Shown: positions 52,469 to 63,365, counted from the stretch's first letter. The stretch: 64,000 nt of DNA from Magnetospirillum sp. (GCA_024707145.1 JANQAI010000005.1:186001-250000), one strand, 5' to 3'. The notes: generated by a model from the sequence alone, not told the origin. Program-made: numbers and translations.

Positions 52469-53431
52469 TCAGCCCCAGGGACCCTTGCGCCGAGCGCCGC
52501 CACCCCAGGGGCCACCGGCCGGCGACGACGGCGCGGCCGGCTGCTGGGCCCGCACGTTCCAGGTCATGCCCATCTCGGCCGCCATGGCGCGCAAGGCGGC
52601 GACGCGGTTGTCCATGCTGGGGTGGGTGGAGAACAGGTTGTCCATACCGCCGCCGTGCAGCGGGTTGACGATGAACAGATGGGCGGTGGCGGCATTGCGT
52701 TCGGCCGTCGGGTTGGGAATGGCGTGCGCCGCCTGCTCCAGCCGCTCCAAGGCGCTGGCCAGCCACAGCGGGTTGCCGCAGATGCGCGCGCCCTCGGCAT
52801 CGGCGGCGTATTCGCGGGTGCGCGAGATGGCCATCTGCACCAAGCCGGCGGCCATGGGCGCCAGCACCATCATCGCCAGGCCGCCCACCATGCCCAGCCC
52901 GCCGCCGCCTTCCTCGTCGTCGCGATGACCGCCGAACAGGGAGGAGAAGGCGAACATGTTCACCAGCATGCCGATGGCGCCGGCGATGGAGGCGGTCACC
53001 GTCATGATCAAGGTGTCGCGATGGCGCACATGGGCCAGCTCGTGGGCCATCACGCCCTCCACCTCTTCCGGACTCAGGCGGTCCAGAAGGCCGGTGGTGG
53101 CCGCCACCGAGGCATGCTCGGGGTCGCGCCCGGTGGCGAAGGCATTGGGTTGCTCGGAATCGATGATGAACACCTTGGGCATGGGCAGGCCGGCGCGCGC
53201 CGTCAGGCGCTCGACGATGGCATACAGGCCGGGGGCGGCATGCCGGTCCACCTGCACGGCGCCGTACATGCCCAGCACCATCTTGTCCGAGTTCCAGTAG
53301 GCGAACAGATTCATGCCCAACGCCATCAGGAGGGCGATGATCATGCCGCCCTGACCGCCGAGCAGGGCGCCGAGGGCCATGAACAGGGCGGTGAGGGCGG
53401 CAAGCAGAACGGCAGTCTTGGCGGTGCTCAT
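52469..53431 (-). CDS. htpX: M48 family membrane zinc metalloprotease HtpX
   Basis: A 320-residue inner-membrane protease that degrades misfolded membrane proteins. Two N-terminal helices (residues 5-50) are followed by [20 protein letters not shown] and the zinc motif HELAH at residues 130-134. Two more helices follow, and the third zinc ligand is in [30 protein letters not shown] near the end is conserved in HtpX. The Gly/Pro-rich tail ([15 protein letters not shown]) is common in alphaproteobacterial members. It marks the end of the polysaccharide locus; the gene to its right is transcribed divergently. Confidence 0.95.
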   Translation of the reverse strand: MSTAKTAVLLAALTALFMALGALLGGQGGMIIALLMALGMNLFAYWNSDKMVLGMYGAVQVDRHAAPGLYAIVERLTARAGLPMPKVFIIDSEQPNAFATGRDPEHASVAATTGLLDRLSPEEVEGVMAHELAHVRHRDTLIMTVTASIAGAIGMLVNMFAFSSLFGGHRDDEEGGGGLGMVGGLAMMVLAPMAAGLVQMAISRTREYAADAEGARICGNPLWLASALERLEQAAHAIPNPTAERNAATAHLFIVNPLHGGGMDNLFSTHPSMDNRVAALRAMAAEMGMTWNVRAQQPAAPSSPAGGPWGGGARRKGPWG

Positions 53432-53517
53432 GGTCGAACCACAATGCTGGAAAAACCGGCGGATAGTGAATAAGTGTGGAAGCGCCGCCGTTCAAGAGAC
53501 CGTCGAGGACCACCCCT

Positions 53518-53703
53518 ATGAGCAAAGCCAGCGCGACCCCGCCTTCCGACCGCAACGCCGGCCTGTCGCCGCCAACGGCGCAGCCGGAAACGCCTGCCCC
53601 GACGGAAAAGCAGGCCGGCAAGGAAGAGATCGGAGGCCCGGAGGGGCCCGAGCCGACCCGCTTCGGCGATTGGGAGAAAGCCGGACGCTGCAGCGATTTC
53701 TAG
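53518..53703 (+). CDS. DUF1674 / SDHAF4-like small protein
   Basis: A 61-residue protein whose C-terminal half (EEIGGPEGPEPTRFGDWEKA, ending GRCSDF) matches the DUF1674 signature, shared with the mitochondrial succinate dehydrogenase assembly factor SDHAF4. The N-terminal half is low-complexity (Pro/Ala/Ser). I start at the ATG at 53518; a GTG at 53476 in the same frame would add 14 residues without family support. It is convergent with the glutamate dehydrogenase gene, with stops four bases apart. Function in SDH flavoprotein maturation is known for the eukaryotic relative and inferred here. Confidence 0.85.
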   Translation: MSKASATPPSDRNAGLSPPTAQPETPAPTEKQAGKEEIGGPEGPEPTRFGDWEKAGRCSDF

Positions 53704-53707
53704 GGGG

Positions 53708-56700
53708 TCATCCCTCCATCAGGGTCTTCAGCTGGCGCCCCGCCACCGTGAGCATGGCTAGGTCCACCTGCCGCGCCGCCTTCACCTCCGCCAGCACGGC
53801 ATCGGTGCGTTCCACGCTGACCCGATGGCCCGCCGTCCACGCCGCCAGGGCCTCGGCCGCCGCCAGGCCGGGCGCCTCGGCCGCCACCGCGGTGGCGATA
53901 TCGCGCTGGGCACCGTAAAGGTCCTCGATGGCGGCGGTGGCGGCCAGTTTCGGCCAGTGGCCGCCTGCTCCCAGCTTCTGCGCGGCGGCCCGCAGCCAGC
54001 CCAGGCCGAAGCGGGTGCCGACGCTGAAGTACAGGCTGCCGGCCTCTTCCACCGTGGCGCCCTGGCGGGCGGCGATGCGGACGATGTCCGCGGCGGAAGC
54101 CAGCATGATCAAACGGGCCACCAGCACGGCCAGATCGGCCGGTACGCCTTGGGCCTCGTAGTCGTGTTGGCGCGCCGCCACCGCCTCGGCGGTTTCCTCG
54201 GGCAGGATGGCGGGCAGGGCCGTCAGCAGGGCGGCGATGCCGGGGCGCAATTCGGCGATGGCGGCGCCGATATCGAACGGCGCCGGCACGCAGCGCAGCA
54301 CCCAGGCGGTGGCCCGTTCCAGCAGACGGCCGGATTCCGCCAGCATGGCGGCTTGCACGGCGGCAGGCACGATCCCGTCCAGTGCCTCGATGCGGCTCCA
54401 CACGTCGCGCAGGGAATAGGCGTCGCGGGCGACGATGTAGGCGCGGGCCACATCGGCCGGGCCGTGGCCGGTCTTGTCCATCATGTCGGCGACGAAGGCA
54501 ACGCCGACCCGGTTGATCATGGAATTGGTCACCGTGGTGGCGACGATCTCGCGCCGCAACCGGTGGGCCGATATTTCCTTTTCGAAACGATCTTGCAGGG
54601 CAGTGGGGAAATAGCGGGCCAGGTCGCCGGCCAGGAACGGGTCGTCGGGCAGGGTGGAGGCCAGGACACCATCATGCAGCCATAGCTTGGCATAGGCCAG
54701 CAGAACCGCCAGTTCGGGCCGCACCAGCCCCTGGCGCCGGGCCGCCCGTTCGGTCAGCGTCTCGTCGTCGGGCAGGAACTCGATGACCCGGTCCAGCCGT
54801 CCCGCCTTTTCCAGCAGCCGCATGAAGCGGGCCTGGCCGTCCAGCAGCTCGGCCCCCTGGCCGGCCATCACCGACAGTGCCTGGGTCTGCAGGTAATTGT
54901 CGCGCAGCACCAGCGCCGCCACCTCGTCGGTCATGGCGGCCAGCAGGCCGTCGCGCTGCTTCTCGGTGAGATCCCCGGCGGCCACCAGGTCGTTCAGCAG
55001 GATCTTGATGTTGACCTCGTGATCCGAGGTGTCCACGCCGGCGGAATTGTCGATGGCGTCGGTGTTGATGCGACCGCCGGCCAGGGCGTATTCGATGCGG
55101 CCCAACTGGGTGACGCCCAGATTGGCACCCTCGCCCAACACCCTGGCCTTCAGGTCGGCGCCGTTGACCCGCAGCGCGTCGTTGGCGCGGTCGCCGGCCT
55201 CGGCATGGCTTTCCCGCGATGCCTTCACATAAGTGCCGATGCCGCCGAAAAACAGCAGGTCCGCCGGCTGCACCAGCAGGGCCCGGATCAGGTCGGTGGG
55301 GGTGATCGATGACGTTGTTATACCGAAATGATCACGCATCTGCGGGCTGACCGGAATATGCTTGGCCGAGCGGGCGAACACGCCGCCGCCCGCCGAGATG
55401 AGCGCGGTGTCGTAATCGGGCCACGACCGGGCCGCCTTGAACAGGCGCTCGCGTTCGGCGAAGGACACCGCCGGATCGGGATCGGGGTCGATGAAGATGT
55501 GGCTGTGATTGAAGGCGGCCACCAGCCGGATATGGCGCGAACACAGCATGGCGTTGCCGAACACGTCGCCCGACATGTCGCCGATGCCGATGGCGGTGAA
55601 GTCCTCGGCCTGGATATCGGTACCCAGCTCGCGGAAATGGCGCTTCACCGCCTCCCAGGCGCCGCGAGCGGTGATGCCCATGGTCTTGTGGTCATAGCCC
55701 TGCGATCCGCCCGAGGCGAAGGCATCGCCCAGCCAGAAGCCGTAATCCAGCGAAATGCCGTTGGCGATGTCCGAGAAGGTGGCGGTGCCCTTATCGGCCG
55801 CCACCACCAGATAGGGATCGTCGCCGTCGTGGCGCACCAGCCCGGCCGGAGGCACCACCTGTCCGCCCTGCAGATTATCGGTCAGGTCGAGCAGGCCCTG
55901 GATCAGGATACGGTAGCAGGCGACGCCCTCGGCCTGGAGCGCCTCGCGGCCTCCACAGGCCGGCGGCTTTTTCACCACGAAGCCGCCCTTGGCCCCCACC
56001 GGCACGATCACCGCGTTCTTGACCATCTGGGCCTTCATCAGGCCCAGGATCTCGGTACGGAAGTCCTCGCGCCGGTCGGACCAGCGGATACCGCCACGCG
56101 CCACCCGCCCGCCGCGCAGATGGATGCCCTCCACGCGCGGGCTGTAGACGAAGATCTCCACCAGCGGCCGGGGCAGCGGCAGTTCGGCCACCGCCCGCGA
56201 ATCCAGCTTGAAGGAGAGATAGTCGCGCGCCAGGGCATAGTTGGTGCGCAAGGTGGCCTGAATGAGGTTGAGGAAGCGGCGCAGGATACGGTCGTCGTCG
56301 GCGCTCTCCACCCCGTCCAGCGCCGCCTCGGCCTTGGCCAGCGCCTCCACCTCGGCTTCGCCGGACAGGCCGAAACGGGCCAGGAACAGGCCGACCAGAG
56401 CGGCGGCGGGTCCGGGATTGGCGGTCAGCGCCCGCTCCACGTAGGCCTGGGACAGGGTACTGCCGGCCTGGCGCAGATATTTCGCATAGGCGCGCAGCAC
56501 CACCACCTCGCGCCAGGACAGGCCGGCGGCCAGCACCAGCTTGTTGAAACCGTCGTTTTCCGCCGCGCCCCGCCACACCTGCAGCAGCGCTTCCTCGAAA
56601 TCGGCGCCGCGGGCGGCCAGATCCACCGGACGGGACAGCTCCAGCTGGAAATCGTGGATCCACAGGGATTGCGTGCGATCCTCGGCCCGCACCTCGTGCG

Positions 56701-58474
56701 GCACCTCGGCGATCACCCGCAACCCCAGGGCCTCCAGGATGGGCAGGATGTCCGACAGCGGCACGGTGGAGCCGGCGTGCACCAGCTTGAGACGGGCCTC
56801 GGCCGCACCCGCTTCCACCGGGTGGTAAAGGTTCACTCCCAGATCGGCGCCGGCCAGGACGGCCTCCAGCCGCTCCACCTCGGCCACCGCCGCCAGGGCG
56901 GAATGGCGCTCGCGATAGGAGGCCGGGAAGGCGTCGCGCCAGCGTCGCGCCAGCCGCAGGCCGGCGCCCTCGCCATGGCTTTGCACCAGCGCGGTCTGCA
57001 GGTGATCGGACCACGACCGCGCCGCCTCGGCGATGCGCGATTCCAGTTCACCCTCGTCCACCTCGGGCACCCGGCCGGGCTGGGTGCGGATCACCACGTG
57101 CAGCCGAGCCAGCGGGCCATCGGACACCTGGGTGTAATAGGCGTCCAGCCTGCCGCCATAGGCCTGTTCCAGCAGGCGGATGACGGCCAGGCGCAGGGGC
57201 GTGTCGTAGCGGTCGCGCGGCAGGAACACCAGGCATGAGATGAAGCGGCCGAACTCGTCGCGGCGCACGAACAGGGCCACCCGCGGCCGGTCCTGCAAAT
57301 CCAGGATGCCCAGCGCGAAGTCGGTCAGCTGCTCCTCGTCGATCTGGAACAGCTCATCGCGGGGATAGGTCTCCAGGATGTTGACCAGCACCTTGGCGTC
57401 ATGGCCGAAGGGCGGAAAGCCGGCGCGTTCCTGCACGCGCGCCACCTTGCGCCGTAACAGCGGAATGCTGGCCGGATTGCGGGTATAGGCCGCCGAGGTG
57501 AACAGGCCGAGGAAGGCGTGCAGGCCCACCACCCGCCCCTTGGCGTCCAGGTGCTTGACGCCGATGACGTCCATGTGGACGGGGCGGTGCACGGTGGACA
57601 GCCGGGCCGATTTGGTCACCAGCAGCACCCCCGGCCGGGTCAGGAAGGCGCGGATCTCGGCCGGCATGTCCGACAGCGGCAACTTGTCATCGAACACGCG
57701 TGCGCTCTCGGCCCGCAGCACGCCGAGGGTGGTGGCGGAATCCACCACTACCTCGGGCGCGGCGGCCGGGCCGGACAGCAAGAAGTGGCGATAGCCGAGG
57801 AAGGTGAAGTGGTCGTCGTGCAGCCAGTCCAGAAAGGCGGCGGCCTCGTCGCATTCCTCGTCGCCGCCCAGATCGGCCGCCACCCGCTTGATACGGCCGC
57901 GCAATGCCTGCCAGTCGGTGATGGCGGCGCGCACTTCGGTCAGCACCGCCGCCAGCTCACCGGCCAGTCGGGCCAGGACGGCGCCGTCCTGGCGGTCGAT
58001 CTCGATGTGCATGAACGATTCCAGCCCGCCGGCCCCGCCCGAACCAGCCAGTTCGGCCAGCATGCCGGCGCCGTCGCGGCGCACCGCCAGGATGGGATGC
58101 ACCAGCAGGTGGATGGCGATGCCGGCGCGCGCCAGCACCATGGCCACCGAATCCACCAGGAACGGCATGTCGTCGTTGACGATCTCGATGACACTGTGGT
58201 GCGAGGCCCAGCCGTCGCGGTCGGGATCGGGGTCGTAGACGCGGATCTTGGGCTCGCCCGACCCGCGTTCGCGGGCGAAGGCGAGCAGACCCGCCAGACA
58301 GGCGAACAGCGTCTCGCTGTCCATAGCCTCAAGATCGGTCGCCGGAATGCCGGCCAGATACGGGCCGGCCAGCCCGGCCAGCAGGGCCGTCCGGGCGGGG
58401 TCGAGCCGTTCGCGCCCCCGCGCGGCGAGGTCTTCGGCCAGACTGGACTTGAGGAAATCGACGGGTTGAGTCAT
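53708..58474 (-). CDS. NAD-specific glutamate dehydrogenase, large (180-kDa, L-GDH) class
   Basis: A 1588-residue enzyme that deaminates glutamate to 2-oxoglutarate. Its length is typical of the class first described in Streptomyces, Pseudomonas and Caulobacter. The N-terminal regulatory part includes an ACT-like region (IEIVNDDMPFLVDSVAMVLA). The catalytic core contains GGIRWSDRREDFRTEILGLM, MVKNAVIVPVGAKGGFVVKK with the catalytic lysine, and AIGIGDMSGDVFGNAMLCS in the nucleotide-binding part. A long C-terminal helical region follows. I start at the ATG at 58474 (MTQPVDFLKSSLAEDL), with GGGAAGG upstream, rather than at 58528. No frameshift is seen despite its length. Confidence 0.93.
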   Translation of the reverse strand: MTQPVDFLKSSLAEDLAARGRERLDPARTALLAGLAGPYLAGIPATDLEAMDSETLFACLAGLLAFARERGSGEPKIRVYDPDPDRDGWASHHSVIEIVNDDMPFLVDSVAMVLARAGIAIHLLVHPILAVRRDGAGMLAELAGSGGAGGLESFMHIEIDRQDGAVLARLAGELAAVLTEVRAAITDWQALRGRIKRVAADLGGDEECDEAAAFLDWLHDDHFTFLGYRHFLLSGPAAAPEVVVDSATTLGVLRAESARVFDDKLPLSDMPAEIRAFLTRPGVLLVTKSARLSTVHRPVHMDVIGVKHLDAKGRVVGLHAFLGLFTSAAYTRNPASIPLLRRKVARVQERAGFPPFGHDAKVLVNILETYPRDELFQIDEEQLTDFALGILDLQDRPRVALFVRRDEFGRFISCLVFLPRDRYDTPLRLAVIRLLEQAYGGRLDAYYTQVSDGPLARLHVVIRTQPGRVPEVDEGELESRIAEAARSWSDHLQTALVQSHGEGAGLRLARRWRDAFPASYRERHSALAAVAEVERLEAVLAGADLGVNLYHPVEAGAAEARLKLVHAGSTVPLSDILPILEALGLRVIAEVPHEVRAEDRTQSLWIHDFQLELSRPVDLAARGADFEEALLQVWRGAAENDGFNKLVLAAGLSWREVVVLRAYAKYLRQAGSTLSQAYVERALTANPGPAAALVGLFLARFGLSGEAEVEALAKAEAALDGVESADDDRILRRFLNLIQATLRTNYALARDYLSFKLDSRAVAELPLPRPLVEIFVYSPRVEGIHLRGGRVARGGIRWSDRREDFRTEILGLMKAQMVKNAVIVPVGAKGGFVVKKPPACGGREALQAEGVACYRILIQGLLDLTDNLQGGQVVPPAGLVRHDGDDPYLVVAADKGTATFSDIANGISLDYGFWLGDAFASGGSQGYDHKTMGITARGAWEAVKRHFRELGTDIQAEDFTAIGIGDMSGDVFGNAMLCSRHIRLVAAFNHSHIFIDPDPDPAVSFAERERLFKAARSWPDYDTALISAGGGVFARSAKHIPVSPQMRDHFGITTSSITPTDLIRALLVQPADLLFFGGIGTYVKASRESHAEAGDRANDALRVNGADLKARVLGEGANLGVTQLGRIEYALAGGRINTDAIDNSAGVDTSDHEVNIKILLNDLVAAGDLTEKQRDGLLAAMTDEVAALVLRDNYLQTQALSVMAGQGAELLDGQARFMRLLEKAGRLDRVIEFLPDDETLTERAARRQGLVRPELAVLLAYAKLWLHDGVLASTLPDDPFLAGDLARYFPTALQDRFEKEISAHRLRREIVATTVTNSMINRVGVAFVADMMDKTGHGPADVARAYIVARDAYSLRDVWSRIEALDGIVPAAVQAAMLAESGRLLERATAWVLRCVPAPFDIGAAIAELRPGIAALLTALPAILPEETAEAVAARQHDYEAQGVPADLAVLVARLIMLASAADIVRIAARQGATVEEAGSLYFSVGTRFGLGWLRAAAQKLGAGGHWPKLAATAAIEDLYGAQRDIATAVAAEAPGLAAAEALAAWTAGHRVSVERTDAVLAEVKAARQVDLAMLTVAGRQLKTLMEG

Positions 58475-58560
58475 GGCACCTTCCCACTCGACGACGGCAA
58501 GCGCCGCTTCATTAGGTGGTTCGGGCACCGTTCAGGCAACAGGCCCCGTGCGCATGGCGG

Positions 58561-59584
58561 CTATCGCCGCCCCGCCGCCCTGGCCAGTTGCATGACGGCG
58601 CGCGAGCAGATTTCCTCGGCCGGCATGCCGGTGGTCTTGCAATCGCCTTCCGCCTCGATCAGCACCCCCAGCGCCCGGCCGACCCGGTCGGCCGGCCAGC
58701 GGCCCAACTGACGGCGGAAGCGGTCGGCGGCCTTGAAGATGACCGGCGGCTTGAGCGCGGCCATGGCCTGATCGGCGGACCTGCCTTGCGCCATCAGCCC
58801 GGCGGCATAATGCAGGCGCTGGAAATGGCGCGACAGGGCGCGCAACACCACCACCGCGTGGGTGCCCTCGCGGAACAGGCGGTCGAGCACCCGCTGCGAG
58901 GTGGCGTGGTCGCCGTCAGCGGTGGCCAGGGCCAGATCGTCCATGGACAAGGCGGCGGTGTCGCCGATGCAGGCCAGGGCGTCCTCCAACCGCACCCGGC
59001 CGGGCGCGCCCATGTAGAGGGCCAGTTTTTGCAGTTCGGAGCGGGTCAAACGGCGGTCGCCGCCCAGATGGTCCATCAGAAAGGCCAGCGCGTCCGGCTC
59101 GGGTGTCAACCCGGCGGCCTTCAGGCTCCTCCTGAATGACGTGCTGCAGGCTGCCGCCTTCGTCGCCATAACTGGCCAGAGCGGCGGCGTTGTCGGCTCC
59201 CTCGAACAGCTTGCGCAAGGACGAGCGGGGACCCAGGTCGCCGGCCTCGGCCACCACCAGGGCGTCGCCCATGGGATTGCCCAGGAAAGACTGGAACAGG
59301 CTGGCCACGGTATCGCCGGCATCACGCACCACCACCACCCGGCGGCCTCCGGTCAGCGCCATGGCGGCGGCCTCGTCGGCCAGACGGGCGGGATCGTCCT
59401 TAAGGATGGCCGGGGTGAGTTCGGCGACGCGGAAGGGGTCGGACGGATCGGCGACCACCGACTTCACCAGCCGGGTCACCCGCTCGCGCACCAGCCCGCT
59501 GTCGGGTCCGTAGACCAGCACCACCCTGACCGCCGCGTCCGGCGCCTTGAGAAACGCCTCGACCTTGGCGCCGGTCAGTTTCAT
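58561..59584 (-). CDS. holA: DNA polymerase III delta subunit (frameshifted)
   Basis: Clamp-loader subunit that opens the beta clamp. The first frame ([52 protein letters not shown]) gives the AAA+-like N-terminal domain up to SLQHVIQE. One extra base in the minus-strand GGAGGAG stretch (plus strand about 59126-59134) shifts the rest. Without it, reading passes to [20 protein letters not shown], the lid and collar domains and a stop at 58561, giving about 340 residues, normal for HolA. Its start overlaps the lptE stop. Because holA is essential, the shift is very probably an assembly error. Confidence 0.9.
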
Positions 59585-60153
59585 GGCGTCTCGGGGGTCT
59601 GAGCGGGAATCAGCACCGGCCGGGCTTTCCTCCGTTGCTCGAAAACCTGCCGATCGGTGAAGAACGCGGTCAGGGCGCCACGGATTTCCGCGGCGACCTC
59701 GGTCAGCGCCGCAGTCTCGGACTCGCGCTCGGATACCGTGCTGCCGTAACGCGGCCCCAGAAAACGGAAGCTGCTGTACGAGATGGCTCGGCTGGCATGG
59801 AGGATCCTGCCCGTGCTCAGCTCGGTCAGCGTATAATCGGCAAGCAACATGACGTTGCCCACGGTGGCATTGCCGTCACGGCTGTTGGCCAGGCCTTGCA
59901 GCGTTTCGGTAACCTTGACCGACAGGCCATAACGGGCGGCAGCCGGTTCGCCGTTGGGCGACAGGCTCAGCACCAGCTGGTTGCGCAGCTGCTGGCCGAT
60001 GCGGTTCTCGATGCCGTTCACTTGAACGGCGGCCAACTCGCTGGAGACGGCGGAAGGGGTCGCATCGTCGCGGGCATAGATGGGCTGGAAGCCGCACCCC
60101 GCCGGGCCCAGCGCCAGAACCATCAGGCAGACAAGGGTTCTAGACCACCACAT
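59581..60153 (-). CDS. lptE: LPS-assembly lipoprotein LptE
   Basis: A 190-residue outer-membrane lipoprotein that plugs LptD for LPS insertion. The N-terminus ([20 protein letters not shown]) is a lipoprotein signal ending at a lipobox cysteine, followed by [10 protein letters not shown] as in alphaproteobacterial LptE. The domain [20 protein letters not shown] and [20 protein letters not shown], then [20 protein letters not shown], matches the family fold. It is the first real start after leuS; the intact leuS end would overlap it by 14 bases. Its proximity to leuS and holA is conserved in many proteobacteria. The read-through leuS-lptE frame is an artefact of the leuS shift. Confidence 0.9.
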   Translation of the reverse strand: MWWSRTLVCLMVLALGPAGCGFQPIYARDDATPSAVSSELAAVQVNGIENRIGQQLRNQLVLSLSPNGEPAAARYGLSVKVTETLQGLANSRDGNATVGNVMLLADYTLTELSTGRILHASRAISYSSFRFLGPRYGSTVSERESETAALTEVAAEIRGALTAFFTDRQVFEQRRKARPVLIPAQTPETP

Positions 60154-62754
60154 TGACGATCCGATTCGGCACGACCACCACCTTGCGCGGTGGTTTTCCC
60201 GACATTGCCGCGACCACGGGGGTTGCGCAAGCGCCGTTTCCTCGGCGAGCTTGGGATCGGCGTCCTTGGGCAGTTCGATGGTGGCCCGCAGCTTGCCGTT
60301 GACCTGCACCGCCACGGTGACGTTGTCCTCCACCAGCAAGGCGGCGTCGGCCACCGGCCAGGGGGTGTCCACCACCAGGGTGGCGTGGCCCAGTTCGCCC
60401 CACAGCTCCTCGGCCAGATGGGGCATCATGGGCGCCGCCAGCACGATGGCGGTCTCCAGCCCCTCGCGCAGGACCCAGGCCATGTCCACCGCCTCGGGCT
60501 TGGCCTCGGCCAGGGCGTTGGTCAGTTCTCGCAGGCGGGCCACCGCCTTGTTGAAGGCGAAACGCTCCAGGTCGTCGCCCAGGCCGGCAATGGCCTTGTG
60601 CACCTGGCGGCGCAGCTTCAGCGCCCCGTCGCCCAGCGCCGGCATGGCAGTGCCGGATGGCGGCAGCGCCTCGGCCACGCCGACCACCAGCCGCCACAGG
60701 CGGTTGACGTAGCGCCAGGCGCCGTCGATGCCGGCCTCGGTCCATTCCAGGTCGCGCTCGGGCGGGCTGTCCGACAGCATGAACAGGCGCGCGGTATCGG
60801 CACCGTAGGTGTCGATGATGTGGGCCGGGTCCACCGTATTGCGCTTGGACTTGGACATCTTCTCGGAGCGGCCCAGGGTGACCGGCCGCCCGGTCTCGGC
60901 ATGCACCAGGCCGGCGTCGCGCTTGACCACCTCGTCGGGGTAGAGCCAGGCGCCGTCCTCGTCCTTGTAGGTCTCGTGGCAGACCATGCCTTGGGTCAAC
61001 AGGCCGTCGAAGGGCTCCTTGATGTCCAGGTAGCCGCAGGTCCTCAGCGCGCGGGTGAAGAAGCGCGAATAGAGCAGGTGCAGCACGGCGTGCTCGATGC
61101 CGCCGATATACTGGTCCACCGGCAGCCAGTAATTGGCCTCGGCCTTGTCGAAGGCCACGTCCTCGCGGTTGGGCGAGGTGTAGCGGGCGAAATACCACGA
61201 CGATTCGAAGAAGGTGTCGAAGGTGTCGGTCTCGCGCCGGGCCTTGCCGCCGCAGCACGGGCAGGCCACGTCCTTCCAGGTGGGATGGTGGTCCAGCGGA
61301 TTGCCCGGCTTGTCGAAGGTGACGTCCTCGGGCAGACGCACCGGCAGGTCGGCCTCGGGCACCGGCACCGGGCCGCAGCTGTCGCAATGGATGATGGGAA
61401 TGGGGCAGCCCCAATAACGCTGGCGCGATACGCCCCAGTCGCGCAGGCGCCAGTTGACCGTGCGCTCGCCCAGACCTTCCGTCTCGATGCGGCCGATGGC
61501 GGCGGCCTTGGCCGCCTCGACGCCCAGGCCGTCCAGGAAGTCGGAGTTGAACAGCGCGCCATCGCCCGTATAGGCCTCGTCACCCACCGCGAAGGCAGTC
61601 GGGTCGGCGCCCTCCGGCAGCACCACCGGCTTGACCGGCAGGCCATACTTGCGGGCGAAATCCAGGTCGCGCTGGTCGTGGGCGGGACAGCCGAAGATGG
61701 CGCCCGAGCCGTATTCCATCAGCACGAAATTGGCGACGTAGATGGGCAATTCCCAGCCCGGCACGAAGGGATGCCGCGCCTTCAGCCCGGTATCGACGCC
61801 CTTCTTCTCGGCGGTTTCCAGCGCCGCTTCCGAGGTGCCCATGCGGTTGCATTCGGCGATGAACTCGGCAAGCCGCTCGTTGCCCTGGGCCAGCTCGGCC
61901 GCCAGCGGATGGTTGGGCGAGATGGCCAGGAAGGCGGCGCCGAACAGGGTGTCAGGGCGGGTGGTGAAGATCTCCAGCGTATCGTGCCGGAGGCACGCGT
62001 CGTTATCAGAGCGGCGCTCCGCGCCGGCGCGGCCGGCCACTTCCCACACCAGCTTGGCGCCCTCGGAACGGCCGATCCAGTTCTCCTGCATGATACGGAC
62101 ACGCTCGGGCCAGCGCTCCAGCGTCTTGAGCGATTCCAGCAGGTCGTCGGCGAAGGCGGTGATCTTGAGGAACCACTGGGACAGCAGCCGCTTTTCCACC
62201 AGGGCGCCCGAACGCCAGCCGCGGCCGTCGATAACCTGCTCGTTGGCGAGCACGGTGTTTTCCACCGGGTCCCAGTTCACCCAGGATTCCTTGCGGTAGA
62301 CCAGCCCGGCCTTGAGGAAGTCCAGGAACATCTTCTGTTCGTGGCGGTAATATTCCGGCTCGCAGGTGGCAACCTCGCGGCCCCAGTCATAGGACAGGCC
62401 CATGGACTTGAGCTGCTCGCGCATGGCTCCGATGTTCTCGCGCGTCCACTTGGCGGGATGGACTCCGCGCTCGATGGCGGCATTCTCGGCCGGCAGGCCG
62501 AAGGCGTCCCAGCCCATGGGATGGAGCACGTTGAAGCCCTTGGCCCGCTTGTGGCGCGCCACCACGTCGCCCAGCGTGTAGTTGCGCACGTGGCCCATGT
62601 GGATGCGTCCCGACGGGTAGGGGAACATCTCCATCACATAATACTTGGGCCGGCTGGACTCGATGGCGGCCACGAAGGCGCCCTTCTCTTCCCAGCGGCG
62701 CTGCCACTTGGCTTCGGTTTCCTTGAAATTGTAACGCTCGTCGGTACGCGACAT
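60140..62754 (-). CDS. leuS: Leucyl-tRNA synthetase (frameshifted near the C-terminus)
   Basis: Charges tRNA-Leu with leucine and edits mischarged products. The class I HIGH motif is HMGH at residues 52-55 (in [20 protein letters not shown]). The editing domain includes [20 protein letters not shown], and a zinc-type insert ([16 protein letters not shown]) and KMSKS ([13 protein letters not shown]) follow. Near the end, [18 protein letters not shown] breaks in a five-G run at 60218-60222 (plus strand). With six, it closes as [20 protein letters not shown] and VNVVV at 60140, the usual LeuRS C-terminus (about 871 residues). As given, the frame runs on into lptE, which an essential enzyme would hardly tolerate. 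Confidence 0.95.
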
Positions 62755-62805
62755 GGCGGCCGGCCTCGGATGTCCTGAAGGAGAGAGATGAGGTGGGGAC
62801 GGGGA

Positions 62806-62828
62806 GGCGGGGGAACAAAGCCCCCGCC
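62806..62828 (-). terminator. GC-rich hairpin after the DUF3576 gene
   Basis: GGCGGGGG (62806-62813) pairs perfectly with CCCCCGCC (62821-62828) around a 7-base loop, starting seven bases after the DUF3576 stop on the minus strand. No U-tract follows, so efficiency is uncertain. It also lies just upstream of leuS. Confidence 0.55.
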
Positions 62829-62834
62829 GCCCGG

Positions 62835-63365
62835 TCAATCCGTGGAAACGATGCGCAGCTGGCGGGCGCGGGTGAGGATGGAGTTCTCCAGATCGGTGGC
62901 CATGCGCGGTTCCACCTTCACGTCCACCCACTGGCCGCCGGCGTCGCGCACCTGCTTGAACACCGACACCTTGACGCCGTCGGCGCGCAGGGCGCGGTCG
63001 AGGATGAAGACGTTGACCTTGAAGCGCTCGACCGGCGATTCGGGCAGCTGGTACCAGTCGGTGATAATGGTGCCGCCGAAGGGATCGGCGGTGGCGATGG
63101 GCATGAAGGCGATGGTGTCCAGCGAAGCCCGCCACAGGAAGGAATTGACGCCGATGCCGGCGGCGTCGCCCTTTTCCTTCTTCTTGTCGCCGAACAGGCC
63201 CTCGGGGCCGAACACGGTCTCGCGCGGCTCGTTGCCCATGCGCGGGGCGCTGGCGCCCTTGTCCCTGGTGGGATACACCGCCTTGCTCTCGCTGCAGGCC
63301 GACAGGGCCGCCGCCGACACGGCCAGGGCCGACAGCACCACAAGCTTCGCCAACTTCGTCTTCAT
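62835..63365 (-). CDS. DUF3576 lipoprotein
   Basis: A 176-residue protein. The N-terminus [20 protein letters not shown] followed by LSACSES is a lipoprotein signal with lipobox cysteine. The mature part carries [20 protein letters not shown] and [18 protein letters not shown] sequence (here [17 protein letters not shown]), the DUF3576 core, and ends with a basic [11 protein letters not shown]. The longer open frame upstream (to 63536) lacks family similarity, and the signal peptide sets the start at 63365. The family is alphaproteobacterial, envelope-located and of unknown function; adjacency to leuS-lptE suggests an envelope role. Confidence 0.9.
   Translation of the reverse strand: MKTKLAKLVVLSALAVSAAALSACSESKAVYPTRDKGASAPRMGNEPRETVFGPEGLFGDKKKEKGDAAGIGVNSFLWRASLDTIAFMPIATADPFGGTIITDWYQLPESPVERFKVNVFILDRALRADGVKVSVFKQVRDAGGQWVDVKVEPRMATDLENSILTRARQLRIVSTD

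Noticed and set aside
55328..57238. A 636-codon plus-strand frame opposite the glutamate dehydrogenase gene
   Set aside because: Antisense shadow within an intact 1588-residue enzyme gene.
60190..62778. An 862-codon plus-strand frame opposite leuS
   Set aside because: Shadow of the leuS codon pattern; composition (His/Gly/Gln/Val) and lack of motifs show it is not coding.
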